From assembly GCA_964017235.1 (NCBI GenBank), contig OZ024934.1, positions 89,184,706 through 89,248,705 of the forward strand: DNA of 64,000 nt, in the 5' to 3' direction. Position 1 is the stretch's first letter. The number at the start of each line of letters is the position of its first letter. The position numbers and the translations under genes are program-made. Origin of the DNA: Sabellastarte sp. h YS-2021 (taxonomy: Eukaryota; Annelida; Polychaeta; Sabellida; Sabellidae). The notes under the pieces were generated by a model. It worked only from the letters and a program-made list of their open reading frames with translations. It made no database searches and was not told the origin of the DNA. This document shows, one piece after another, positions 11,163-22,071 of the stretch.

Positions 11163-11390
11163 TTTATTTAGTGTTTTTGTCACGCATAGTACTTTATCGG
11201 TTATATCGTGACGGATATTTGGAAGGACAGATCTTGAGGAAACCCGTACATACAGTTGATCAAGGTTCTGTACTGTAAACTGCTGACCAACGGCAAGCAA
11301 CTACCAGCTTTCCCACATGAGTTCAGGTCAGGATTCAAACTCTGAACTCAGACTTGAGAGGCGAGTGTGTTACCACTGTGCCACTATGGT
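11163..11390 (-). mobile_element. SINE family A copy
   Basis: Aligns end to end with 8041-8270, with scattered substitutions. The B-box region is degraded (ggattcaaact). The tail is at the left (tttattta) and the tRNA-like head at the right (ttaccactgtgcca). Confidence 0.8.
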
Positions 11391-11898
11391 TCCCTGGGGC
11401 ATGAGTCAAACCTAGTGATAGATTCAAAAGTTTGGATTTGAAGAATGTGTTTTTTTTAGAAATTGGATTCAAAGAACTCCTTTTTTGAAAGATTCAAAGT
11501 TAAAAATTTAATAAGTTGGATTCTAAAAGATTTAAGTGAAAGATTAACAAAATTTACATTCAAATAACTCGTTTTCTGGAATTTTGCCAGTAGAATTTGG
11601 AAGTTTAGAAGTTTTATACAGAGGTCCTGTTGGGATATGACATATTAAATATCATATACTTTAGTTAGGTGCACATCATCATCACATGCTCACAAGATAA
11701 TTAACTTGTGCACATAAATATTATCTTGTCATCTTTTGCACACAAGGTCATCTATTGCACATCAAGATATTTAAGTCTTTACACACAAGATAATTTGTGT
11801 GTGCACACAACCTAACACATAATATATATGATGCACTTGTCCTAATAGTGACTCCATAGTTTGATTTCTTGATTCTGTAAAGTATCTTTTTCTGTCAC

Positions 11899-13012
11899 TA
11901 ATGGGCCTGTTCCACAGTGGTGATCGACGTCTCCGATTAGGGTTACAATCCTGAGAATTAGCCACTCAGGAGCTTTTGGGAGGTCACTCTTTTCATTTGA
12001 GAAGTTTATAAACTACAATCTCAATGTTTAGGATGGCTCAAGACCTGCAGTTAAATTTCAGGAATGTTTGGGAGTGAATCATGTGTGTTCTGGTAAGTTC
12101 AAACTGTTTAGATTTTTGTAAACTTTTTGCAATCTCAGTCGTAGCAGTTGTCTAAACATTTGTATGGTTTGTAAACCCCTCCGGGGAGACTGGGGAGTTT
12201 CAGAAACCAACCAGATGGTTCAGGAACCAGTCAGAACATTTTTGGAAACCAGTCTGAAGGGTTCAAGATTCAATCAAGTCACTAGGCGTATTCCACAACT
12301 TGAGATCTGTGTGATCTTTGTGATCCAGATCCAGATCCTTCAGATCAGTAGAATCTATGAAATGCAAAAATTGCAGAAATGATGATCCAAGATGGCCACT
12401 GAAATGGCATGCTTTGCATCTTTGGAATTACTTTTTGACAATAATGTTAGAAGGAAAGGAAAAAAATGATATTTTAGTGCAACTGTTAACAACAATAACA
12501 GAAGATAAAATCAGAGTAGAGGACTACTGGGAGAAAATTGTCCCCCTATACAGTGATAGCAAGTTTTAGAGTGCCACATACACATCAATTGACTTTCCTT
12601 CGAGGATTTGTGGTTTATATACATATCAATTTATAATAGAATAACCAAATCCGGCCCCAGTTTCAGAAATATCAACAATTAAAATTATAAATGAAAATTT
12701 CAAACCTCGTTTTTTCCGCCATCTTTACAAAGAATTGCCGGATATCTCGCAGATCTGATCTCTCGAATCCACCTTTTCATGGGATCACTCAGATCATGAT
12801 CCAGATCAGTCAGATCAGGTTCTTTTGACCTGATCCGTTGATCCGTTGAATCTGGATTCTACAGATTACGGCTGTGGAATACGCCTACTGGGAAACCTAC
12901 CATTTTTAGCCATTTAATCCACTTCACTTGTTCTGTGGATCTTGATCGATTTTAATTTATAAATCGAGGAAAAGATATACAACCCAGTCGCCAATGTGGA
13001 ACAGCCCTATTA
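11899..13012. mobile_element. Outer MITE with inverted ends, carrying a nested MITE
   Basis: Left end TAATGGGCCTGTTCCACAGT and right-end complement TAATAGGGCTGTTCCACATT form terminal inverted repeats with about four mismatches in 20. The element is split by a second inverted-repeat element at 12280-12890. Without that insert it is about 500 bp and has no coding potential. Confidence 0.65.
12280..12890. mobile_element. Inner MITE, nested in 11899-13012
   Basis: Ends: left CACTAGGCGTATTCCACA, complement of right CAGTAGGCGTATTCCACA. Subterminal zones are packed with GATCCAGATC/CAGATCAG-type palindromic words on both sides, as is common for transposase-binding regions. The small internal open frame has no known motif. 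Confidence 0.75.
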
Positions 13013-13414
13013 GACACAATATTGTAAAGTTTCATACATAAACGGTATGATAGATACCTATCCTTCGATAGGTTTGCAGTGAACTAATTTTTTTTCCAAC
13101 AGGCAAAATATAAACTCAGCCAAAAGACCTGTCTTCCTGCAGAAAAGCTCATGATTTTAGCCCAAGGCAAAACAATTTGTTGTATAATTTAAAGTATGGT
13201 TGTCACAATAACGTGATAGATTATTATAAGAGAAGGATATTATTTTACATGTGTAATTTTAAAGATTTGGGAATAAATATTACTTCAAAAATTATATAAA
13301 CACAAAAGTCAAAATATTTTAATTTTATCAATCCAAACTTATATAAACGGCTACCAGCTGACATTTTACCATGCCAGCTGGTACTAGTACCGAGAGTACT
13401 GCACTGGTCACAAC
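13013..13414. other. Non-coding stretch
   Basis: AT-rich; nothing supported. Confidence 0.5.
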
Positions 13415-13550
13415 AACACTGTGGCCTATGTGGTCACACACTCATCTTGGAACTCAGAGGGCCTGGGTCCAGGCACAGGTACAAACACACGCACATAGTG
13501 GCTTGAATGATCACTTTTAAAATGATGGTGTCCTGTTGCATGTAGTAGTA
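13415..13550 (+). mobile_element. SINE family C, degraded copy
   Basis: Shares the 'acatagtggctngaatgatcactt' pattern and tRNA-like head layout with 6946-7170, but the B box is eroded (gcctgggtccagg). Confidence 0.5.
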
Positions 13551-13605
13551 TAGCATGACGTTTTTAACATTAGTTTGTAAGAAATCATGCTCAAAAGATA
13601 CACTG

Positions 13606-13735
13606 AGGCCGGTTTCACAAAAGGACTTTGCCTGGACTTAAAGTTAAGACTTTAGTCTTAAACTCAGGCTCAGTCTTTGGTCTTAAACTTAGAGGGGTTT
13701 CCAAAGCTGCTAGCAAAGTCTATCTGGCAGGGGCG
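13606..13735. mobile_element. Single end of a TTCACAAA-type foldback MITE
   Basis: ggccggtttcacaaaaggac followed by alternating ttaagac/gtcttaa words, as in the element at 27266-27889. No partner end is recognised. Confidence 0.45.
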
Positions 13736-14840
13736 TAGGAAGCAATTTTTGGTTGGGGAGGGGGCGAGGAACCAGATTGCACTGATGTGACACAACACCA
13801 ACAATTTTGGTTAATTTTACAGAATGTATTGCATATAGGTAATATTCAAATGGTCCAATTAAAATATTTTAAAGTTCCTTTACCAAAGGAAATCTTTGTG
13901 ATGACATCAATCCTAAGTTTTCCTGACCTTGTATGGGTATAGAAATACATATAGTCACCTCTGCATTTGAAAGGTATTTCTAATATCTTGACTACATGTT
14001 ATCAGAACCTGTGGCCTTTCCTTCAAGTGCTGAGCTGATACAAGATCTATTTTTAGCAAGGTTAATCCCCAAATTGAGGGGGATGTATAATCGTTGGACT
14101 GGCCAGGTCCAATAAACACACAGTAAAGAAAGAAGAGATTTCTGGGAAAAATCTTATCAGCTGACAAATTGCTGTGCTAAGCAATTGCTCTGTGTGAATT
14201 TGAAACTACATGTATAGGTTCTATTTTAAATTAGTAACATGGTAAATTAAATGTAGAATATTACGATATGTATGATTTTGGTCTGCATAAGTGAAACGTT
14301 TCACAGAATTTTACAAATCCCATGACAGGCTAACTGAAAATGTTCCTTTTTACAAATCATAAAAGTAAATATTTTACAGTTCAAATGGTAGCTTACACAA
14401 TGGTACTTGTGAGCAGTGAACAAGGTAAAAGTGTAATTTGACCACATATTATTGAGTTACCTGTTAAAATTTACATAAACTTCTAAACTAGAGTTTAGTT
14501 CTTTTGCAAAAAGTTGGGGGGGGGGGGCGAAAAGATATCCCCTGGGCTTAACATTTAAATCAAAGACTCAAACATGACAGCTATAAATTTTTCTCACTTC
14601 AAAATTAGAAATTCCTTAAAATAAAAAATAAATACATAGTACACCTAATTAAGCTTTCCTAGTCCTTCGGTTCTTCAAGACCTGTATGTTTTCATATATT
14701 TGCAAACAAGCATAAAGAACAAAGATAAAGAAATAAAAGCAATGACAACAGTTTTTTTTATCTACTCACCACATCATTCTTTGCATTTTTACTAGAACTC
14801 GTATATACCAGCCAGTAGAATAGAAAAGAATGAAACATTT
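13736..14840. other. Non-coding with a G-tract (14516-14527)
   Basis: Two G-rich tracts (about 13750-13770 and 14516-14527) occur in otherwise AT-rich sequence. No gene seen. Confidence 0.5.
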
Positions 14841-15700
14841 TTAAGGTTGCATGGGTTATGCAGATGATATAGTAATATTAGCACCTACTCTACTTATTAC
14901 CAATAAATTGCTAGAATTGGCATATAAGGTTGGCTTAGAATATAATATCATGTTCAATGTTGAGAAAACAAAGTTTATAAACATGGGTAAAGATCCAAAT
15001 AGAGTTAAAGATCTGCACTTTCATGATATATCTATTAGTGCATGTGAATCTGGAGAACACCTGGGTAACTGGATTGGTAAAAACTGTCCTTTGGAATCTT
15101 AGTAATAAAAAATGTGAGGAATTTTATACACAGTGGCGTAAAGCTTTGAGAAAATTGTTGTCCCTTCCTAAGACAACAGCAAGTAATTTTAATACACTAT
15201 ATTTGTAATTGCCATCCGATTGACAATCGGTTGGTGCTTAGGTTTTTAAAATTTATGAACATGAATTTCACATCTGATAACATAAAAGTTAGAATATGTG
15301 GTAATCTGGCTCTGCAGGGAATTGGTTCAGCAGCAAGTAAGACTCTGCAGTTTCTTAGTAAGTTTAATGTAAAGTGTGACTCCGATTTCTACGGTAAATT
15401 TAAGAAAATTTTAAGATGCCCTCTTGTGGATCACAGTGAAAATATCATTTCAGGTCTAATTCATGATACTCTATATTTGAGAGACTATGATCACCCTTAT
15501 TTCACATACCAAGAATGTAACGATCTTCTTCAGTTTATGTGTTGTCAATGAGTACCTAAATTAACTCTGCATGTACTTTGCTTAATTTTCTTTTTGTATA
15601 TATATGTTGCATTGTACAAACTGTATGTTCTTTTCTCTATGTGTTTATTTGTACTGTTGCAATTTTGTACCATGAGTACGGGAAATAAATAAATAAATTT
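14841..15700 (+). pseudogene. 5'-truncated, frameshifted LINE (reverse transcriptase C-terminal part)
   Basis: The fragment opens at the RT catalytic box (GYADDIVILAP, about 14850) and continues with the thumb-like NVEKTKFINMG segment. After at least two frame changes it gives QWRKALRKLLSLPKTT (about 15134) and a C-terminal tail ending at about 15551. The 3' UTR ends in an AAATAAATAAATAAAT-type tail (about 15683-15698). The Y-A-D-D and the W-R-K-x-x-R-K-L motif are typical of jockey/CR1-group LINEs. It belongs to a different lineage from the L2-like copies in this window, judged by the C-terminus and tail. Non-functional. Confidence 0.75.
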
Positions 15701-16666
15701 GTATTTCTTATTTCATCTTACATACATGGAATCATTATGAATCCACCAGATAGGTGGGGAATCTACAGTCTGATGAAATATCAACTTTTATTAGCACCAA
15801 ATTCTGGAACAAAAATCATACACTATTCGTATAACACCTAAGACAAAAGGACTTGAGGAAAGTCTACATCGGATCGTTACAGTATTTTTTTTCTAACATT
15901 ACTTGTGCACATAACAAGATCACTATGTGATCATAAGAAAATTACTTGTCATCGCAGCTCAAGACAAAATTTTTCATGATAACAACAGTGAATTGTTTTA
16001 TTTACTCTTTTAGTGCAAAATGAGAGTGCTAATAAATTCAGTATTGGAGAGATCAAGCGCTTGTCAAGTTTGTACAAGTTATAACTTGTACAAAAGCCCA
16101 ACTTGTACACGACATACATATCAGATTTTACATAGTAGTTAACATTAATAATTTACTTACATTAGTCTTTTAAAACTGTGATTTTTTCCGTGATTTTCTC
16201 AAGATAGTTTATATTTACCCTACTGTTACATTAACTATTGAAGATTTTTTATATCAGAATGAACTGATCATTCCACCCGCTGGGATGGGTGGATAGCCTC
16301 TGGTGAAGGAAGATAAACTACCAAAAACTATGGGAAAGGCCTTCTGTATCATGAATTACTGCAGGATTAATCAAGACTGGAATGTATACTGTTCAACATA
16401 AACTTCCTCATCAATATTAAATCACTGTTTTATCTCTATTTTAGATCAATATCTTTCAAGTCAGCATTTCCAAATAAGATAAGTATTTGCACAATAATTG
16501 ACCCCAAACCTGTTTGTCTGGCGCAAATGACTAACAGTCAAGACACAGCATCTAGTCTTTCAATGTTACATTTATCTTTAGGCGACGGCTAACAGAACCA
16601 AAGTGATTTTACTCTAACATTTGAAAAAAGCACATAAAAAGGAGGAACACTTATGTTTCTCCTATT
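15701..16666. other. Non-coding, contains a 26-bp perfect palindrome
   Basis: AT-rich with no gene. The only structured element is the palindrome at 16069-16094. Confidence 0.6.
16069..16094. repeat. Perfect 26-bp palindrome
   Basis: Symmetric about 16081/16082, with half-site TTTGTACAAGTTA. A further 'acttgtaca' lies just downstream at about 16100. Function unknown. Confidence 0.9.
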
Positions 16667-16906
16667 CAGTCGTTCTTGTAACCACGTGAGATGTAGAGAG
16701 ATGACAGATCTCTTGATCTCGGAGATCTCGTCCGTGGGTAAATGCTAGCCAAGTCTCATACAGAGCAAATCTCGTGATGCTATATATAACTAGTAAAGTA
16801 AGACGAGAGTTGGGAAATCTAATTTATTAATTCTAACACGTTAATATGTAAAATACTAAAATATTGAATACAGTTAAAATAACGGTAACCATAATTATGA
16901 ATGCCC
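16667..16906 (-). repeat. Split direct repeat B2
   Basis: 240 bp, apparently identical to 17176-17415. Forms the 3' terminus of the Ngaro-like element. Confidence 0.92.
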
Positions 16907-16955
16907 TTTACATAATTACACCATACACAATAATACTGGGATTAGGGTGGGAGGG

Positions 16956-17175
16956 AAATTGTTTATACATGTGTATTCCTCTAGCACATTCAACCAACAA
17001 CATGACACTCAGACGTGTGGCTGCTTATATATGGACTTTGAAGTGTATGGAGGAAGACGATTGGCTTACACTGTAAGGGGGGATGTGATTGGATAGGAAG
17101 AGGAAGGTGAGTTCAATTGCGTGGATTAGTCCAAAACGACTGACGCGCATACCCCTTCAGGGGGGGTTGCTTTAA
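16956..17175 (-). repeat. Split direct repeat A2
   Basis: 220 bp matching 22072-22291 with two transitions (caacatgac/caacgtgac and gtgtggc/gtgcggc). It directly abuts B1 at 17175/17176. Confidence 0.92.
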
Positions 17176-17415
17176 CAGTCGTTCTTGTAACCACGTGAGA
17201 TGTAGAGAGATGACAGATCTCTTGATCTCGGAGATCTCGTCCGTGGGTAAATGCTAGCCAAGTCTCATACAGAGCAAATCTCGTGATGCTATATATAACT
17301 AGTAAAGTAAGACGAGAGTTGGGAAATCTAATTTATTAATTCTAACACGTTAATATGTAAAATACTAAAATATTGAATACAGTTAAAATAACGGTAACCA
17401 TAATTATGAATGCCC
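17176..17415 (-). repeat. Split direct repeat B1
   Basis: Starts directly after the recombinase stop codon (17432-17434) on the minus strand. Same as 16667-16906. Confidence 0.92.
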
Positions 17416-17431
17416 AAAGCCCAACCCACAT

Positions 17432-18411
17432 TTATGGTAGAGAGTTGTGGATTAAGTTCTGGAAGGCAAGTGGGACTTGGAGGGATTGGGCCGTGTTATC
17501 CGATATGTATGCCCAAATGGCATCACTCCTCCAGTGGCCATGATGTTGTAAAGTAGTTAAAGGGATATTGGCATCGAAGGCCATTGAGGCAGCAGAGCGT
17601 CTAAAAGTATGAAATCCATAAGACAGTGGGGACAATTGGACAGGCGTTTACGTATCAATGACTGGGTTAAGATAGAGGTTGACGAGACTGAGAAGAGGAA
17701 TGAAGAGGGGGAGGACCCATTGGCCCGGAGCAGATCCCTCAAAGTGTTAACTGGGCACAAGTACCTGTCCGTGACTTCAGGAAGTTTCACCCAATGGACC
17801 CTTTCTGGTGTCTGTAAGTTCTTAGCCCATTTAAGCTTAATGTGTAGGCCTGGATATTGAAATCTCACATCCTGGCAAGTCAAGTGCCTGATGGGATCAA
17901 AGGCTCTAGATGCAGTTGGTGCAATATTAGACATTCTGAAGAATGCATAAAAAGCGACTAAAAAGACTGCTCTGTATGCCAGGGGGTGGGGAAAGAGATC
18001 ACACAACTGGGAGATTTCGAGGAGCTGATGAATTGAGAAAACGTACTTGGGTGAAGGGGAAGTATAAGTGGTCATACGGATGCCTCTCAACATGCGCTGT
18101 ATTACTGGGTTGGACAAAACCTCCACCCGCCATGTATAACGTGAGAAGAAATATTTCAATGCTGACATATAGTTACAGATCACTCTATATGAAAGACATT
18201 GGGCCGCTAGAAATTCCATGAATAACAAGACAGTGGACTGTGCATCCAGGATTGTCAGCCCTCGGGAGCAAGCAAACGCCAGGAAAAGTTTGAATTGTCG
18301 AATATATTGAGCCCTAGTGTGCGGTCGCAGTGCTGATTCTGCTCTGTTCAATGCCTGTAGCACCTGGCCTCTCAATGCCAATGGGGCCCCTACAAAACAA
18401 ATCAAGGTCAC
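17432..18411 (-). pseudogene. Tyrosine recombinase of the Ngaro-like element, broken by one frameshift
   Basis: The protein would cut and rejoin DNA through a phosphotyrosine link to integrate a circular cDNA. In the first frame an N-terminal SAM-like part is followed by the first catalytic Arg in FYAFFRMSNIAPT. The frame then breaks near 17620, at a TTGTCCCC run. In the next frame it continues with FHTFRRSAAS (H-x-x-R), HHGHWRSDAIWAYI (second His and the nucleophilic Tyr) and a stop at 17432. All catalytic residues survive across the two frames. The simplest reading is a one-base loss. The frame overlaps the RT ORF by about 98 bases and has no ATG near its start, so it may normally be made by splicing or recoding; an acceptor-like TTTGTTTTGTAG lies at about 18387-18398. 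Confidence 0.85.
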
Positions 18412-20326
18412 TATCAGTTACATGCTCCCAAATGTATTCCCCAGGGGCTGGTGCTTTTTCTCGCGAGAGTGCATCTGCTAAAACGTTATCCTTGCCCGGT
18501 ATGTGCACTACTCTCAACTGAATATTGAACCGTGCTGCTGTTAGCCACAAAGCATGCAAGCATGCATTGAGGAAGACGTCCCTAGTTTTTCCCGTTTGGG
18601 CTACTGTCACCGCCCCTAAGTTGTCACAAAATATACAGACTACCCTGTTCTGCCACCTGCGTGCCCACACCTTTAGGGCTACTGTAATATTATACATCTC
18701 ATAGTGCGTTATGGAATACTGACCTATCAATTCTCGTGGTATGGGTGCTGAGTAAACTGTCTTGCCAGAGGCCCCCCCCAGACGCACCAACGTGGCGTCC
18801 ACATGCGCGTGAACAGATACTGGATCGCGTCTAAACTTAACCACCCCGTTGAACGTGTACAAAAAAGCAACGAACCAGTTCAGGTCTCTGAAGAAGTTTT
18901 CATCGAGAATGATGTAGTCAGCGTCCTTCATATCTCGCAACGACTGAAGCATCCTATTCATGAATATTCTGGAACCCTGAATGCAACGAGATATGTACAA
19001 TAGCTTGCCCAGTAATGACTGGAATTCTTTCTTAGCCAACTGGCTTTTCAACATCGTCCTGGCACATTCCTCATAAATCTCGTTCAACTTCTCGCGAGGT
19101 ATACTAAACGTGCGCTTGTCGACGTCTACCAAGATGCCCATTATTGACATGCTCTTAGCGGGAGGTAAGACCTTTTTCTCGTTTAATGGAAGGCCCAGGC
19201 TGAGGATAATATCTTGCAGTAATTCGAAGGCCTGTTGTGCCGTATGCTCATGTATACACGCGTACATGTCGTCTATATAGTTGTACACGGTGAAACCATG
19301 CTGGGCCATGAGAAAACGAATAAAATCCGTGATTCGCTGAAATATCGCCGTGCCATGCACTGCCCCAAAGGGGAGATTCCGGTCTAAATAATACCTATCG
19401 TGCCAACATATACCCAAACGTAAAGCATCAGCTGGGTCGATCCTGACATTACGGAAGGCTCTGGATATGTCTACTTTGAATAATCGCGCATGTGGGCCCA
19501 GTCTCTCTAGGTGTGGTATCAAAACGTCTAGATTTGGGAGCTTGAGTTGAAATTCAACGTTATCATAATGGTCTCGACTCGTAGCCTTATTAACGGAGTT
19601 GTCACCATAGGACAAGTCAAGTATGACCCTACGCCCCTTTTCTTTAGGACGGGTCATAAGGGGGGACCAAGTAAAAGTGTCGTGGGGGGGGTGATTAAAA
19701 GGGCCAATTAATGTGCCATGTTTCAACTCCGTATCAATGTATTCAGCAACAGCCTCAGGGAACTTGTTGGCTGAGGCATGATTAGTGGTTGCATTTGTCG
19801 ATATGCATTTGTTAGGGTCAATATTTAACGGGAACCCGAACCTGATATAATCCATTAGCTGTTTATCATGATACTGGTCTATATTCTCTTTTAGAAACGT
19901 GGAGTCAAAGCCTGATGTTAATGGAATCCTGAGACCTTCGTAGTTGTGGCGTCCAGACCTGGCTATTGCCTCTGCGGTTCTTAAGTAAGTATTTGCGTTA
20001 TCCATGTCAATGGCGAGGCCTTCAGGTAAGTCAAGTAATTCAGTGTTTTTTGAAACAAAACCCAAATTTCTGTCAAATGAACCAATCTCTTTATTACATT
20101 GACTTTTACACCTACTGGAAGACCAGCTTTCCTGGTGGGGCTGATTTGGCTCACTACTGAGCTCTGCCTGTTGGCCCCTACCCCTAAGCGTAGGATTGCA
20201 TAAACAAGTGAACTTAATTAAAGGTACACCAATGAATTGTAGAACCTTTCTATCTCTCAAATTGAAAAAAGGGCCATTACAGTGGGCCTTAGACACAGCA
20301 TTTATACAGGTTTGTAGTTTAGACAC
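18314..20326 (-). CDS. Reverse transcriptase / RNase H of the Ngaro-like element
   Basis: Open frame of about 670 codons. The RT has YGDNSVNKATSRDHYDNV near the fingers, the FKVDISRAFRN metal-binding box, NLPFGAVHGTAIFQRIT, and the VYNYIDDMYA catalytic box. A connection region follows, then RNase H with VHAHVDATLVRLGG, the THYEMYN glutamate, CDNLGAV and HIPGKDNVLADALSRE. Oddly, there is no in-frame ATG before codon 108 (about 20005), which is just ahead of the conserved part. The frame is closed upstream by a TAA next to 20336. Translation may start at that late ATG or by a recoding or splice event after gag. The order gag-RT/RH-YR is standard for the DIRS order. Confidence 0.9.
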   Translation of the reverse strand: MSKLQTCINAVSKAHCNGPFFNLRDRKVLQFIGVPLIKFTCLCNPTLRGRGQQAELSSEPNQPHQESWSSSRCKSQCNKEIGSFDRNLGFVSKNTELLDLPEGLAIDMDNANTYLRTAEAIARSGRHNYEGLRIPLTSGFDSTFLKENIDQYHDKQLMDYIRFGFPLNIDPNKCISTNATTNHASANKFPEAVAEYIDTELKHGTLIGPFNHPPHDTFTWSPLMTRPKEKGRRVILDLSYGDNSVNKATSRDHYDNVEFQLKLPNLDVLIPHLERLGPHARLFKVDISRAFRNVRIDPADALRLGICWHDRYYLDRNLPFGAVHGTAIFQRITDFIRFLMAQHGFTVYNYIDDMYACIHEHTAQQAFELLQDIILSLGLPLNEKKVLPPAKSMSIMGILVDVDKRTFSIPREKLNEIYEECARTMLKSQLAKKEFQSLLGKLLYISRCIQGSRIFMNRMLQSLRDMKDADYIILDENFFRDLNWFVAFLYTFNGVVKFRRDPVSVHAHVDATLVRLGGASGKTVYSAPIPRELIGQYSITHYEMYNITVALKVWARRWQNRVVCIFCDNLGAVTVAQTGKTRDVFLNACLHALWLTAARFNIQLRVVHIPGKDNVLADALSREKAPAPGEYIWEHVTDSDLDLFCRGPIGIERPGATGIEQSRISTATAH

Positions 20327-20479
20327 ACAAATCTTATTATAACAACAAAATGGGGGGGAGCCCCCAGCAAACCCAACACCATTTTTACTGTCATTAATGT
20401 TACTTCTTTTATGTAAACAATCAAGATCACAAATTAAAACACTCTGTTCATCAGTTACAACGGGGCGGTGAGCCCTTTC

Positions 20480-22018
20480 CTATTCACCTTGCTTCTTTTT
20501 GTTCATGCACTCACTTTCGGGATGTCCGTTGTTTCTTTTTAACGTTTTAAAACAAAACATGCACACATGGCGAAATAGTGTTGCTCCGGAAGTATCTCCA
20601 TGATCTTGAGTATGGGGACAAGTTCCCTCATTATACCACCTACAAACGATGCGCTTTGGTGCCGCTGCCGGTTGTGTTTGTGAAGTACGTGGTGACATTG
20701 TAATGGATCCGTTGAACACTGCCGTTTGCGAAAATGTCAACCGATTTTCAGCTAGTAGCCTTGTGTCAGTCCACGATGCCGTTTCATCTTCAATTCGATG
20801 CATCGCAACGGCAAAGGCGCCCCGTGCGATTTGCCATGAGAGGTTTTCACTAAGTTTCACTGTTTCAGCTAACTCTGTCAACATTGCCCTAGCTACCTGT
20901 GGGTTAGCAGTGTCTAACACATTGTTAAGAAATCCGACCACGAATTGGCCCAATGTAAGGTCGTCGTACGCCGTCCTCTTCCTGGTGGCTCCTGTTAAGC
21001 AGGACTCGTTGGGCCAACGTAAATGCACTGGGGCACATGAGGTTTCTGAAATATTGTACCTGCCACTCTTCTTGCGTGAACTATTATTACCTTGAGCCAT
21101 TTCGCTTTTCATACGTGCCTCCAGAACAGAAACTCTCTCTTCTACCATTCTCTGTATGTATGGGTTTGCTCTCAAAAAGTCTATAGTTTGGGTCGGTGTT
21201 TCCCCTTGAGGTTGTGTGAAAAGTGGTTCGGCCTGACGCGTCACTGTGATAGGTTGGGTATTATGCACTGTTGGTCCAATCCCTTTTATCTGAACAGGAT
21301 TCCCAAACTGATCCGTAAGGTTATAATTCATGTCCATGTTGGTGGGTTTATCCGTAGCCATAGTGGTAGCCACAGACACATCATTCGCCCATGCTATGGA
21401 AGTAATGCCTGGTGGTTTACTCACTGTCGACGTGACTCTGGGTAATGACACGCGCGTGACTGTTGTCTGGTCACGGCCAAGCTGTGGGGTCCCACTCTGT
21501 AACGGTGCAACACCTAAGTCCAAGTCTGGCTTTTGTTTTTTCGCTCTCGCGGGAGTTTGTTTAACTATGACAGCCGTGTCTGCAAATGTCTGTGTATAAG
21601 TGGTATTCTCGTTCCCGTCAGCTCCAGGCATAGGGGGCGAGAACAACGTCGTCTCACTCTCATCAGTCTGAAAGAGTCCCGAACGTTTCACTTTCTCGCG
21701 AGACCTAGATTGCCTTGCACCACTAACATTATCCGTTGTTTTAGCACTGCCTGACGCAAGTCCCGTGATCTTCGTCTCCATAGCTGACAACTTGTCAGAG
21801 AACCCCGTCATTGTCTGCATGACCAATTCTAGCATTTTATCCTGATTAGCTTGTTCCGTGTGTGGTTTGGCGCGCGGAGTTTTCTTGCCCGTGTTTTCAT
21901 GACTAGTGTCTCTTTTCTCCTCCTTTAACTTAGCCCGGTCACATTTGCTGTTAATGGGCTTTTCGTGGAATTCCCCGCACTTTTTGCAGGATAACAAAGT
22001 CTTCTCTGTTGAAGCCAT
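20480..22018 (-). CDS. Gag-like protein of the Ngaro-like element
   Basis: About 512 codons from the first ATG (22016-22018, MASTEKTLLSCKKCGEFHE). The N-terminus has a small C-x-x-C. The centre is polar and low in complexity, with charged blocks. The C-terminal half has a conserved-looking LTLGQFVVGFLNNVLDT segment and a zinc-knuckle-like end: CRWYNEGTCPHTQ..H...HVCMFCFKTL..H.ESEC. A terminal C/H cluster of this style is usual in DIRS-order Gag. It is presumed to coat the RNA in cytoplasmic particles. It lies directly downstream of repeat A1, which would supply its promoter. The 140-base gap to the RT frame is short. Confidence 0.85.
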   Translation of the reverse strand: MASTEKTLLSCKKCGEFHEKPINSKCDRAKLKEEKRDTSHENTGKKTPRAKPHTEQANQDKMLELVMQTMTGFSDKLSAMETKITGLASGSAKTTDNVSGARQSRSREKVKRSGLFQTDESETTLFSPPMPGADGNENTTYTQTFADTAVIVKQTPARAKKQKPDLDLGVAPLQSGTPQLGRDQTTVTRVSLPRVTSTVSKPPGITSIAWANDVSVATTMATDKPTNMDMNYNLTDQFGNPVQIKGIGPTVHNTQPITVTRQAEPLFTQPQGETPTQTIDFLRANPYIQRMVEERVSVLEARMKSEMAQGNNSSRKKSGRYNISETSCAPVHLRWPNESCLTGATRKRTAYDDLTLGQFVVGFLNNVLDTANPQVARAMLTELAETVKLSENLSWQIARGAFAVAMHRIEDETASWTDTRLLAENRLTFSQTAVFNGSITMSPRTSQTQPAAAPKRIVCRWYNEGTCPHTQDHGDTSGATLFRHVCMFCFKTLKRNNGHPESECMNKKKQGE

Positions 22019-22071
22019 ATTATGGCGCACAAAATTAAACAAAGTAAAATGCAAGTAAGACTAAAATAATA

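Noticed and set aside
13736..14527. Pair of G-rich tracts as ends of one transposon
   Set aside because: They lie in the same orientation and I could not find inverted ends or a duplication.
17557..18411. Possible bacterial or phage integrase, hence contamination
   Set aside because: Linked to DIRS-order RT/RNase H, gag and split repeats, with eukaryotic host exons on both sides.
20649..21754. Several plus-strand open frames of 70-150 codons
   Set aside because: Antisense shadows of the Ngaro-like gag gene.
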